In this document: positions 50,410 through 58,637 of the stretch, piece after piece
How the letters are laid out: each line of letters begins with the position of its first letter
How positions within the stretch are numbered: position 1 is the stretch's first letter
Assembly: GCF_012221945.1 (NCBI RefSeq)
Contig: NZ_CP032549.1
Span: forward strand, 1,054,001-1,118,000
From: Glutamicibacter mishrai
GTDB taxonomy: Bacteria > Actinomycetota > Actinomycetes > Actinomycetales > Micrococcaceae
Direction: 5' to 3'
Length of the DNA: 64,000 nucleotides
Notes under the pieces: model-generated
Database searches by the model: none
The model's input: the letters and a program-made list of their open reading frames with translations, nothing else
What the model was told of the DNA's origin: nothing
Made by a program: the position numbers and the translations under genes

Positions 50410-51443
50410 TAGTTCCCCCTTGTGCTATCGGCGGCCATGGAGGCGGCTGCCAGCTGTGGCGTGTGCTGCTCGGATCCCTGGGTAGGGCCTTGGGCGGCAC
50501 GGGCCTTGCGGCGCTTGCGCGCTCCGGCGCTGGGCCGCACACGCGGATCGAGCAATGCATAGCCCAGGTCGATCAGGATATTCAGGATGAAGATCGCCAC
50601 CGCGGTGAGCAGCACGCAGGCCTGGAGCACCGCGAAATCCCGCTGCAGGATCGAATCGATCATCAGCTTGCCAATGCCTGGCCAGCCGAAGATCGTCTCC
50701 ACCACCACGGCGCCGTTGACCAGTCCGACGGTCAGGTCGCCGGCAACGGTCAGCCCTGGAGCTGCGGCATTGCGCAGCGCGTGCTTCCCGATGACCCGGT
50801 ATTCGGTGGCGCCCTTGGATCGGGCCAGCTTGATGTAGGGTTCGGACAGGGCCGAGACCATGGCTCCGCGGATGACCTGCACCAGGGTGCCGAAGGGCCG
50901 CATCACCAGGGTGGCGACCGGCAGGAACCAGGCCGCCGCGCCGGCAACGCCGGAGGTCGGGACCCAGCCCAGGGTGATCGCGAAGACCCAGATGCCCACG
51001 ATGGCCAGCCAGAAATCCGGGATGGAGGCGGCGGTCATGGACAGGAAGGAGCTGCAGCGATCCAGGATCCCATTGGGCTTCATGGCGGCGGCCGAACCGA
51101 CCACGATTGCCAGCAGGATGGCGATGGCCATCGTGGTGCCGGCCAGTTGCAAGGTGGCTGGGAAGGCCCGCAAGGCCATCTCGGCGGCATCCTGGCCGGT
51201 GCGCATGGAGGTTCCGAAATCCAGCCGGAAGATCCCGCCGAAGTATTGGGCCATCTGCACGAGGAGCGGCTGGTCCAGCCCGTTGCGAGCCGCGAATTCC
51301 TCGCGCATCGTTTCGGTGGCGTTCAGCGGCAGGTAGAGCGCCGCCGGATTGCCGGTCATTCGCGCCAGCGCGAAGACGCCGATGATGACCACGACCAAGG
51401 GCAGCGCCGAGGCGATAATCCTTTTACGCAAATAGGTAAGCAT
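50409..51443 (-). CDS. dppB: dipeptide/oligopeptide ABC transporter permease
   Basis: A 344-residue permease with six helices and the DppB-specific N-terminus (MLTYLRKRIIASALPLVVVIIGVFAL). The loop EPYIKLARSKGATEYRVIGKHALRNAA contacts the ATPases. A basic C-terminal tail of about 35 residues is longer than usual. It follows the binding-protein gene by 26 bp. Confidence 0.9.
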   Translation of the reverse strand: MLTYLRKRIIASALPLVVVIIGVFALARMTGNPAALYLPLNATETMREEFAARNGLDQPLLVQMAQYFGGIFRLDFGTSMRTGQDAAEMALRAFPATLQLAGTTMAIAILLAIVVGSAAAMKPNGILDRCSSFLSMTAASIPDFWLAIVGIWVFAITLGWVPTSGVAGAAAWFLPVATLVMRPFGTLVQVIRGAMVSALSEPYIKLARSKGATEYRVIGKHALRNAAAPGLTVAGDLTVGLVNGAVVVETIFGWPGIGKLMIDSILQRDFAVLQACVLLTAVAIFILNILIDLGYALLDPRVRPSAGARKRRKARAAQGPTQGSEQHTPQLAAASMAADSTRGN

Positions 51444-51469
51444 GATGCTGTGCTTTCAGTTGCCGTTGG

Positions 51470-53044
51470 TTACTTGGCCGCGGTGACTTCAGCCAGGCGC
51501 AGCTCATCGCCGCTGGACGAGTTCGGCTCGTAGGCCACCGACTGGGAAATGCCGAGCATGCCGGTCTGGTGGGCGATATGCGCGAACTGGACGACTTCGT
51601 CATTCTGGTATTTGAAGACCTTTTCGAATGCCGCCTGGCGGTCATCGCCGGTCGCGGCATCCGCCTGGGCGATCAGCTTGTCCAGCTCCGGGGTGCCGAA
51701 GGCGGACTGGGCGCCCTTGGTGGTCATGTACTGGTCCACGGTGAAGGCCGCGTCACCGGCCTGGTTGCCGTGCTGGGTCATCAGCATGATGGCCCCGTCT
51801 TCCTTGGTCGGGAACGGACGGACCTGGTAGGTCAGGTGCTGGCTGGTTTCGAGCATCTTCAGGTTCACGGTCAGCCCGGCCTGGGTCAGCTGTTCCTGGA
51901 TGACCTGGGCCAGTTCCTGGATCTTCGGGAACTGCGCGGTGCGCACCACGAGGTTGATCGGTGCCGAGACATCGGTCCCGGCGGCCTTGGCCTCCGCGAC
52001 GAGGTCCTTGGCCTTCTGCGCGTTGTACTCCCACACCGGAAGATCCTCGCTATGTCCTACGACGCCTGAGGGCACCAGCTGGGCGGCGGCCTTGTCGCGT
52101 CCTCCGTAGAGGGAGGCGACGATGGATTCCTTGTCGATGGCGTAGTTCACCGCGCGGCGGATGCGGATGTCGTCGAAGGGCGCCTTATCGGCGTGCATGC
52201 GCAGGGCGACGGTTTCGTTATTCGGGTAGGAGACCCCCAGATCCCCGATGTTGTCTTCAGGGCTCAGGCCCGTGGCGATGTCGGCCTCGCCCGAGGTGAT
52301 CATGGCTGCGCGCACGCTGCCTTCGGACCGCCATTGGTAGTTGGCCTTCTGGAATTCAGGTGCTTCGCCCCAGTAGTCCGTGTAGGCGCTGGCGTTGATG
52401 CTCTGTCCGGCCTGCCAGTCATCCAGCTTGTAGGGACCAGTGCCAATTGGCTCGCGCACCTTTTCGGTGGCCGAGGTTTCCTCTGGCACGACTTCCAGGA
52501 AGGACAGGCGCAGCGGAAGGATCGGATCCTTCTTCGCAGCGGTGACTTCAACCGTGTAGTCATCCACTTCCTTGAGCTTCAAGTCGTCATCGCCGAAGAC
52601 GTAGCCTTCAACGTTGCAGCCGAGCTTGGAGTTGACCGCGCGGTCGATGGTGGCCACGGCATCGGCCGCAGTGAACTCGGAACCGTCGTGGAATTTGACG
52701 CCTTCGCGGAGCTTCAGGGTCCAGGTCTTGTCGTCCTTGCTGGACCACTCGGTCGCAAGTTTCGGTTCCAGCTCGCCACTGGTGGGGTTTCTTTCGATCA
52801 GCGGCTCGGTGATGGTGGAACGGATGACCACCCCGGTGCTGGTCAGGTTGGATTCGCAGGCCTCAAGGGTCGGTGGCTCCTGTTGGAGCACGACGCGCAA
52901 GGTGTCGCTGGGAGCTGAGGATCCGCCGGAGGCTGCCTCTTCCGAGTTGGCGACGGAGCAGCCTGACAGCGCGGTGGTGCCCAGCAGGGCGGAGGCTGCA
53001 AGGGCTAATGGGATGCGGCGGGAGCGAGCGATTCGGTTATGCAT
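51470..53044 (-). CDS. dppA: ABC transporter peptide-binding lipoprotein (SBP family 5)
   Basis: A 524-residue lipoprotein with an LSGC lipobox (Cys28). The family 5 signature is seen in LKLREGVKFHDGSEFTAADAVATIDRA, and the C-terminal lobe is complete (about residues 290-510). It would bind dipeptides or similar substrates; nickel or other ligands are possible in this family. ATG at 53044 has AAGGA 6 nt ahead. It is the first gene of the dppA-B-C-D-F operon, probably strongly expressed. Confidence 0.88.
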   Translation of the reverse strand: MHNRIARSRRIPLALAASALLGTTALSGCSVANSEEAASGGSSAPSDTLRVVLQQEPPTLEACESNLTSTGVVIRSTITEPLIERNPTSGELEPKLATEWSSKDDKTWTLKLREGVKFHDGSEFTAADAVATIDRAVNSKLGCNVEGYVFGDDDLKLKEVDDYTVEVTAAKKDPILPLRLSFLEVVPEETSATEKVREPIGTGPYKLDDWQAGQSINASAYTDYWGEAPEFQKANYQWRSEGSVRAAMITSGEADIATGLSPEDNIGDLGVSYPNNETVALRMHADKAPFDDIRIRRAVNYAIDKESIVASLYGGRDKAAAQLVPSGVVGHSEDLPVWEYNAQKAKDLVAEAKAAGTDVSAPINLVVRTAQFPKIQELAQVIQEQLTQAGLTVNLKMLETSQHLTYQVRPFPTKEDGAIMLMTQHGNQAGDAAFTVDQYMTTKGAQSAFGTPELDKLIAQADAATGDDRQAAFEKVFKYQNDEVVQFAHIAHQTGMLGISQSVAYEPNSSSGDELRLAEVTAAK

Positions 53045-53281
53045 TGTGGTTCCTTCGCGACGGTGCGATGTGCAAGGTGGATCAAGCGGGAAATCCGCAG
53101 AAGTTCGTATCCACAGCCTTGACCGCGCGCCGGGCCGGGTCAAGGTTTTATTGGCCGGTTGCAACCGCCACTAGTGACCGACATGAAGGTACCGGACGGT
53201 AGGTGGAATGTGACTTGCGCTACATTCCGGGAGCAACGGGGCATCCATACCTCAAGGGCATGGATTCATCTAATTTGCGTG

Positions 53282-53312
53282 TTGGACGTGAATTGATCGC
53301 GCTCCCTACGAT
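53282..53312 (+). promoter_or_regulatory. candidate leaderless promoter
   Basis: TTGGAC (53282-53287) and TACGAT (53307-53312), 19 bp apart; the ATG of the dehydrogenase begins 6 nt after the -10. Confidence 0.5.
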
Positions 53313-53318
53313 GCAGTT

Positions 53319-54311
53319 ATGCCCACTCAAACCAGCGCCGCAGCGCAAGAACAGAGCACCCCGATCACCGGAGAGCAGATCCTCCGCGTTGGCCCGGTCA
53401 ACCCAACCGTGGCCGAGAGCCTGAAGGAAGAATTCGCGACCCTCGTACTGCCCGATTCAAGCGCTGAACGCGCGGCGTTGCTGGCCTCGCACGGCGAGCA
53501 GATCCGGGTTGCAGTGTGCTCCGGCCGCTTTGGCGTCGACAGTGAGCTGATGGCACAGCTGCCAAATCTGGAAGCCATCATCAACTTCGGCGTTGGCTAT
53601 GACGCGACCGATACCCAGCAGGCCGCTGAACGAGGGATCGCCATTAGCAATACCCCTGATGTGCTCAACGACTGCGTGGCCGATACTGCGCTGGGGCTCT
53701 ACCTTTCCACCCTGCGCTCCTTGGGCGCGGCGGAGCGGTTTGTGCGCGACGGTTCGTGGGCTTCCGGCCAGAATTTCCCGTTGGCCACGCGCGCCAGCGG
53801 CAAGAAGGTCGGGATCCTCGGCCTGGGGCGCATCGGACAGGCGATCGCCACCCGGCTGGAAGCTTTTGGGTGCGAAATCCACTATCACAACCGCAATCAG
53901 AAGCCAGAAGTGAGCTACCAATACCACTCGTCGGCCGCGCAGCTGGCAGCGGAGACCGAGGTGCTCATCGTGGCAGCTGCCGGCGGCCCGCAGTCGGCCA
54001 AACTGGTCAACCGGGAAGTCCTTTCGGCGGTGGGTCCGCAGGGATTCATCATCAACATCGCCCGCGGCACGGTCATTGACGAACAGGCACTGGTCCAGGC
54101 GCTGCTCTCCGGCGAGATCGCAGGAGCCGGATTGGATGTCTTCGAAAACGAGCCGAATGCCCCTTCCGAACTATTGGAACTGGATAACGTCGTACTCCTG
54201 CCCCACCTGGGCAGCGGCACGCGGGAAACGCGCGCAGATATGGCGTCGCTGACTCTGGAGAATCTTCGGGCTTATTTGACCGAGCGAAAGCTGATCACGC
54301 CTATTTCCTAG
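53319..54311 (+). CDS. D-isomer-specific 2-hydroxyacid dehydrogenase
   Basis: A 330-residue NAD(P)-dependent enzyme with a classical Rossmann motif GLGRIG (168-173) and catalytic Arg249 (IARG), Glu278 (FENEP) and His296 (LPHLGSG). Relatives reduce glyoxylate or hydroxypyruvate, or oxidise D-2-hydroxyacids. It stands just ahead of the aldarate dehydratase and might handle a product of that pathway, but it has its own promoter and terminator. No Shine-Dalgarno precedes the ATG, so the mRNA is probably leaderless. Confidence 0.88.
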   Translation: MPTQTSAAAQEQSTPITGEQILRVGPVNPTVAESLKEEFATLVLPDSSAERAALLASHGEQIRVAVCSGRFGVDSELMAQLPNLEAIINFGVGYDATDTQQAAERGIAISNTPDVLNDCVADTALGLYLSTLRSLGAAERFVRDGSWASGQNFPLATRASGKKVGILGLGRIGQAIATRLEAFGCEIHYHNRNQKPEVSYQYHSSAAQLAAETEVLIVAAAGGPQSAKLVNREVLSAVGPQGFIINIARGTVIDEQALVQALLSGEIAGAGLDVFENEPNAPSELLELDNVVLLPHLGSGTRETRADMASLTLENLRAYLTERKLITPIS

Positions 54312-54334
54312 CCTTCTACCGCTTTGGCACCCAC

Positions 54335-54369
54335 GCCCCGCTGATCCGGATTACCCAGATCAGCGGGGC
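54335..54369 (+). terminator. terminator of the dehydrogenase gene
   Basis: A 12-bp stem (54335-54346 with 54358-54369) and an 11-nt loop, followed by ATTATTT. Confidence 0.8.
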
Positions 54370-54424
54370 ATTATTTGCGCAGCGAGAGGGCATGGAAGGA
54401 TCTCTGCTTTTCTATCAGGAAATC

Positions 54425-54460
54425 ACTTGTTAGATAAGTTGATAACTTGTACGATAAGTT
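54425..54460 (+). promoter_or_regulatory. tandem operators for the FadR-type regulator
   Basis: Two copies of ACTTGTNNGATAAGTT (54425-54440 and 54445-54460) lie exactly 20 bp apart, each roughly palindromic, 40-75 bp ahead of the dehydratase start. The spacing puts both on one face of the helix. Confidence 0.75.
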
Positions 54461-54499
54461 CAGAAGCTCAAACACCCCACTCCCAGGAGCATGTTTTCC

Positions 54500-55633
54500 A
54501 TGACCTACACTCCAGACGCCATCCGCCACGTCAAGCTCTCCACCGCTCGACTGCCGCTGGCCACTCCCATCTCCGACGCCAAGGTATTCACCGGCCGCCA
54601 AAAGCCAATGACCGAGGTCGTCTTCCTCTTCGCGGAAATCACCACGGAACAGGGTTTTGAAGGCATGGGGTTCTCCTACTCCAAGCGAGCAGGCGGGCCA
54701 GCACAGTACGCGCACGCCAAGGAAGTCGCAGAGACGATGATCGGCGAGGACCCCAACGACATCGCCAAGCTGTATACCAAGCTCTTGTGGGCGGGCGCCT
54801 CCGTGGGCCGCTCAGGCGTGGCAACCCAGGCACTGGCCGCCCTGGACATCGCGCTCTACGACCTGAAGTCCAAGCGAGCAGGCCTGCCACTGGCCAAGTT
54901 CCTGGGTTCGCACCGCGACTCGGTGCGCACCTACAACACCTCCGGCGGCTTCCTCAACGCCTCCATCGAAGAGGTCAAGGAACGCGCCAGCCAGTCCATC
55001 GAAGAAGGAATCGGCGGCATCAAAATCAAGGTCGGCCTGCCGGACTCGGCAGAAGATCTTCGCCGCGTCGCCGCCGTCCGGGAACACATCGGCAACGACG
55101 TACCGCTGATGGTGGACGCCAACCAGCAGTGGGATCGCGCCACTGCCCTGCGAATGGGCCGCAAGCTGGAGCAGTTCGACCTGGTCTGGATCGAAGAGCC
55201 GCTGGATGCCTATGACGCCGAGGGCCACGCGGCACTCGCCGCAGCCTTGGATACCCCTATCGCCACCGGTGAAATGCTCGCTTCCGTTGCCGAGCATGAG
55301 CGGTTGATTGCCGCTCGCGCCTGCGACATCATCCAGCCCGATGCACCACGCGTTGGCGGCATCACCCAGTTCCTGCGTCTGGCCACTTTGGCGGATCAGG
55401 CTGGCTTGGATCTGGCGCCGCACTTCGCCATGGAAATCCACCTGCACCTGGCGGCGACCTACCCACGCGAGCCATGGGTGGAGCACTTCGACTGGCTGGA
55501 TCCGCTATTCAACGAACGCCTTGAAACCAAGGACGGCCGTATGATCGTGCCAGACCGTCCGGGTCTGGGCTTCACCTTCAGCGACCAGGCTCGCGCTTGG
55601 ACCACCGACACCGTGGAATTCGGCCGACCATAA
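54500..55633 (+). CDS. enolase-superfamily sugar acid dehydratase, talarate/galactarate type
   Basis: A 377-residue mandelate racemase-group enzyme. Catalytic Lys175 and Lys177 (KIK), metal ligands Asp206 (VDAN), Glu232 (EEP) and Glu258 (GE), and His308 (APHFAMEIH) are all in place. This is the pattern of L-talarate/galactarate dehydratase, which yields 5-keto-4-deoxyglucarate, the substrate of KdgD encoded at 62998. ATG at 54500 is preferred, 10 nt after AGGAG; an ATG at 54491 would be 1 nt from it. Tandem operators precede it and the FadR-type regulator gene follows. Confidence 0.87.
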   Translation: MTYTPDAIRHVKLSTARLPLATPISDAKVFTGRQKPMTEVVFLFAEITTEQGFEGMGFSYSKRAGGPAQYAHAKEVAETMIGEDPNDIAKLYTKLLWAGASVGRSGVATQALAALDIALYDLKSKRAGLPLAKFLGSHRDSVRTYNTSGGFLNASIEEVKERASQSIEEGIGGIKIKVGLPDSAEDLRRVAAVREHIGNDVPLMVDANQQWDRATALRMGRKLEQFDLVWIEEPLDAYDAEGHAALAAALDTPIATGEMLASVAEHERLIAARACDIIQPDAPRVGGITQFLRLATLADQAGLDLAPHFAMEIHLHLAATYPREPWVEHFDWLDPLFNERLETKDGRMIVPDRPGLGFTFSDQARAWTTDTVEFGRP

Positions 55634-55647
55634 CCAGCTAGTGAACC

Positions 55648-55682
55648 AGTGCCGGTGCCCGCTTCAGGCGGTCACCGGCACT
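55648..55682 (+). terminator. hairpin after the dehydratase
   Basis: A 10-bp stem (55648-55657 with 55673-55682) with an inner CCGC/GCGG pairing, 15 bp after the stop. It lacks a good T tract and may only reduce read-through. Confidence 0.5.
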
Positions 55683-55703
55683 TATGCTTTAAGGATGCAG
55701 AGC

Positions 55704-56390
55704 ATGAAACCCAATTTAGCTTCTTCGCTGGTTGACCACCTGCGTGAACGTATCAGTTCCGGAGATATTGCGGCGGGCGAAAAATTGCCGAGCGAGAATA
55801 CCTTGATCGCTTCGCACGGGGTCTCGCGCACCGTAGTCCGAGAGGCCATCACCCGGCTGCAGACCGAGGGATTGATCTACACCCGCCGCGGTGCCGGCAG
55901 CTTTGCGCTGACCCCTCCCCCGGAATCTTCCCCGGAATCCCAGACGTTGATTCCCCGCACCTTGGCTGAGCGCCGCCAGCTGATCGAATACCGACTGGGA
56001 TTTGAGACGGAAGCAGCAGCCGGCGCCGCCTTGATGGCTTCCGAAGAGGACCTTTCAGCCATGGATGCAGCTCTGCAAGGTTTCGAGGCTTCGCTGGGCA
56101 ACGCTTCGGTAAGCATGAACTGCGACTTCCAGTTCCATTTGGCTGTGGCTCGCGCCACCGGAAATCCGTACTTCAGCCAGGCGGTCCAAAGCTTCGGCCC
56201 CGCAATGATTGCCATGCCGCGCCGGCGCTTGGATTCCTCGGACTCCTTGCCTTCTGGCAGGCTGGATTCGGTCGCCGCGGAGCATCGGACGATCCATCAG
56301 GCGATTGCAGCGGGCAATCCTCAGCTGGCGTCCGCCGCGATGAGAATCCATCTATCCAATTCCATGGCCCGTTTGCAGGCCGAGGCGTAG
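55704..56390 (+). CDS. GntR-family regulator, FadR (FCD) subgroup
   Basis: A 228-residue regulator: winged helix LVDHLRERISSGDIAAGEKLPSENTLIASHGVSRTVVREAITRLQTEGLIYTRRGAG (residues 8-65) and an FCD ligand-binding domain with EYRLGFETEAA, a central FHLAVARATGNPYF (metal/ligand His) and EHRTIHQAI. It probably represses the dehydratase by binding the tandem sites at 54425-54460 and is released by a sugar diacid. ATG at 55704 has AAGG 9 nt ahead; an ATG at 55695, 6 nt after TATGCT, would be a leaderless alternative. Confidence 0.85.
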   Translation: MKPNLASSLVDHLRERISSGDIAAGEKLPSENTLIASHGVSRTVVREAITRLQTEGLIYTRRGAGSFALTPPPESSPESQTLIPRTLAERRQLIEYRLGFETEAAAGAALMASEEDLSAMDAALQGFEASLGNASVSMNCDFQFHLAVARATGNPYFSQAVQSFGPAMIAMPRRRLDSSDSLPSGRLDSVAAEHRTIHQAIAAGNPQLASAAMRIHLSNSMARLQAEA

Positions 56391-56400
56391 GACGCCAGCG

Positions 56401-56450
56401 AATAGCAGTGTGCCCCGAAAGGGTTTCTCCGTTCGGGACACACTGCTATT
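56401..56450. terminator. bidirectional terminator between gntR and gntP
   Basis: A long stem (56401-56419 with 56432-56450, one mismatch) between convergent genes. Confidence 0.8.
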
Positions 56451-56457
56451 TGGCAGG

Positions 56458-57816
56458 TTAGCCAACGAGCTGGCTGAGCAATAGGACTCCCAGCAGCCCC
56501 AGGATCGCCAGGGTGGTGGTGTAGGTAGTGCGCACCGCGAGCGCCTGCCCGACATTGAGGTTGAAGTACTCCTTGAACATCCAGAAGCCGGGATCGTTCA
56601 CATGGCTGAAGGCGATGGAACCGCAGGCTGTGGCCAGGACCATCAATTCCGGCGATGCTCCGGTGGCTGCGACCAATGGCGCCGCGATGCCCGCCGCGGT
56701 CGAGACCGCGACCGTAGCCGACCCCAGGGCGATGCGCAGGATCACGGCGATGAGCCAGGCCAGGATCAATGGGCTGAGGTTCCAGCCCGAGGTGGTCTCC
56801 GCGATGTAATCGGCGATTCCAGCCGAGACCAGTACCTCTTTGAACGCGCCACCAGCGCCGATGACCAAGAGGATCATCGCCATGGCGCGGGCTGACTCGC
56901 TCATGGATTTCGCGACCTGGTTCATGGAACGATTGCTCATCGGCCCGAAAGCGATGATGGCAACGATCAAGGCAATGAGCAAGGCTATTTCAGCCGAGCC
57001 CAGCAGCTTCAAGACGTTGTCCACGGGTTCGCTCAGCTGCAGCGACATCCGTGCCACCTCGGAGCCGGCAATCAGCACGATCGGCAGCAGCGCGACGATG
57101 AAGGACATCGCCGTGGATGGCAGCTCTTCATCCTTGAATTCCTTCTCAGCCAACAGGCCTGCAGGCATCTGGGGATTCATCTTCCGCACGAAGGGCAAGC
57201 GTGGCCAGGTCATCGCGATGGCAACACCCACCGGAATGGCGATCAGCAGCCCATAGGCCAGCGTGAGACCGACCGAAGCGTTGTACAGGCCTGCCACGGC
57301 CGTCGGGCCAGGGTGTGGCGGGAGGAACGAGTGCATGGTGGACAGCGAGATCGACATTGGCAGGCCAACCCACAATAGATTCACCTTCGTGGCGCGCACC
57401 AGGGTGAAGGCCACGGGAACCAAAATGACGAATGCCACCTCGTAGAACATCGTGACACCAATGAGCATGGCCGAAATAACCATGGCCCACTGCACGCCGC
57501 GCTCTCCGAAGACCGCAAGGATCTTTTTCGCGATGCGCTGGGCAGCGCCGGCATCGCCCATGACGCGACCGATCATCGCGCCCAAGCCGATCACGATGGC
57601 GGTTCCGCCCAGTTGCCCACCCAGGCCCTCGGCAATGATTTCCGGGATGTCCGCGACTCCCGCCGGTTGCCCATCGAAGGTGAGCGAATCGGTCGCCACG
57701 GCCCAGAAGGCAACGAGGGTGGCGACAAGAATTAGGGAGATAAAGCCGTTGAGCTTGAACTTCATCATGAGAATCAGCAGCACAACAACAGCCAGCGCGA
57801 CGATGAGCAATGGCAT
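56458..57816 (-). CDS. GntP-family organic acid:H+ symporter
   Basis: A 452-residue permease with 12-14 helices of the gluconate permease (GntP) family; MHSFLPPHPGPTAVAGLYNA (near residues 160-180) and GGAFKEVLVSAGIADYI are diagnostic, as is SHVNDPGFWMFKEYFNL near the end. It may import gluconate, galactarate or glycerate. The ATG at 57816 follows GGAGT; the reading upstream is not conserved. A CRP-like site lies 289 bp upstream. Confidence 0.88.
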   Translation of the reverse strand: MPLLIVALAVVVLLILMMKFKLNGFISLILVATLVAFWAVATDSLTFDGQPAGVADIPEIIAEGLGGQLGGTAIVIGLGAMIGRVMGDAGAAQRIAKKILAVFGERGVQWAMVISAMLIGVTMFYEVAFVILVPVAFTLVRATKVNLLWVGLPMSISLSTMHSFLPPHPGPTAVAGLYNASVGLTLAYGLLIAIPVGVAIAMTWPRLPFVRKMNPQMPAGLLAEKEFKDEELPSTAMSFIVALLPIVLIAGSEVARMSLQLSEPVDNVLKLLGSAEIALLIALIVAIIAFGPMSNRSMNQVAKSMSESARAMAMILLVIGAGGAFKEVLVSAGIADYIAETTSGWNLSPLILAWLIAVILRIALGSATVAVSTAAGIAAPLVAATGASPELMVLATACGSIAFSHVNDPGFWMFKEYFNLNVGQALAVRTTYTTTLAILGLLGVLLLSQLVG

Positions 57817-58170
57817 AGGTGACTCCAATCTGATGGACTGTGGGAAGAAAAGATGCGGGACACTGAATGGGATGCGAAGGCAATTCGGAAAAGTGAACTG
57901 GCGCATAGCTCTTTGTGCCAGCAATCACGTTAGTGAGTTCAATTCAGCCCGTCCAAGACTCGAACCGCATTCATTGATACCCAGCTGGCATCAGTCCCCC
58001 ACTTCGACACCCTCAAACAGCCCGGCATCCCCGAAAATTCGCCATTCACGCCCGATCACGTTCAGTCTCCATGGAGATTAAATCGAGTCCGCGAGCCAGA
58101 TTCTTGTGATCAGCATCACTGTTTGACAAGCTGTTTTTCGTCCGTATCAATCGTGGTTTTGACATGGAAA
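57817..58170. other. intergenic region upstream of gntP
   Basis: About 350 bp with no convincing gene. TGTGA-TCAGCA-TCACT (58105-58120) resembles a CRP/GlxR cAMP-receptor site; no other signal was resolved. Confidence 0.45.
58105..58120. promoter_or_regulatory. CRP/GlxR-like site
   Basis: TGTGA-N6-TCACT matches the cAMP-receptor consensus TGTGA-N6-TCACA at all but the last base. The distance from gntP is larger than usual for activation. Confidence 0.4.
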
Positions 58171-58215
58171 AGCAGGCCATGCCCCGCTCCTAAAAGGAGC
58201 GGAACATGGCCTGCT
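58171..58215 (-). terminator. terminator of the tct/stress-protein operon
   Basis: An 11-bp plus 7-bp stem with a 2x2 mismatch (58171-58190 with 58196-58215), followed on the minus strand by TTTTCC; 29 bp after the stop at 58245. Confidence 0.82.
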
Positions 58216-58244
58216 AGCGGTGTCTACGAGCGGCTGAGCTGCCC

Positions 58245-58637
58245 TTAGGAAGCCTTGACCGCCAGTACCGGATGTTCTGCCTGCAGCAGGATCCGCTGGG
58301 CCTGCGAGCCCATGATGAACTTGCCTACCTGGGAACGCTGGCGCAGGCCGATGACAATCAGCGAAACCTGGTGCTTGTCGGCCAAGCCGAGGAACTCCTC
58401 GGTGAGGTCGTCTCGATAGGTTGATTCAATGACCTGGGCTTGGACCCCTGCTTTGAGCGAAGCATCCAGCACCCGTGCCAGGTCTTCTTCTGAGGCCGTG
58501 TTCTTGTCCACCAATGATCCCTCGCGGGAGGAGTTGACGATGAGCAGTGTCTCATCGCGCAGCTTCGCTTCCTTGATCGCTGCAGCGACTGCGGCTTCGC
58601 CAACACTAGAAGGAACGTATCCGACGATTATGCTCAT
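58245..58637 (-). CDS. universal stress protein, single domain
   Basis: A 130-residue UspA-type protein. The C-terminal IVIGLRQRSQVGKFIMGSQAQRILLQAEHPVLAVK has the nucleotide-loop outline, with Gln where the second Gly of the G-2X-G-9X-GS motif normally stands. It overlaps the tctA stop by 4 bp and is last in the tctC-B-A-usp operon. A link with control of the transporter is inferred from position only. Confidence 0.87.
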   Translation of the reverse strand: MSIIVGYVPSSVGEAAVAAAIKEAKLRDETLLIVNSSREGSLVDKNTASEEDLARVLDASLKAGVQAQVIESTYRDDLTEEFLGLADKHQVSLIVIGLRQRSQVGKFIMGSQAQRILLQAEHPVLAVKAS

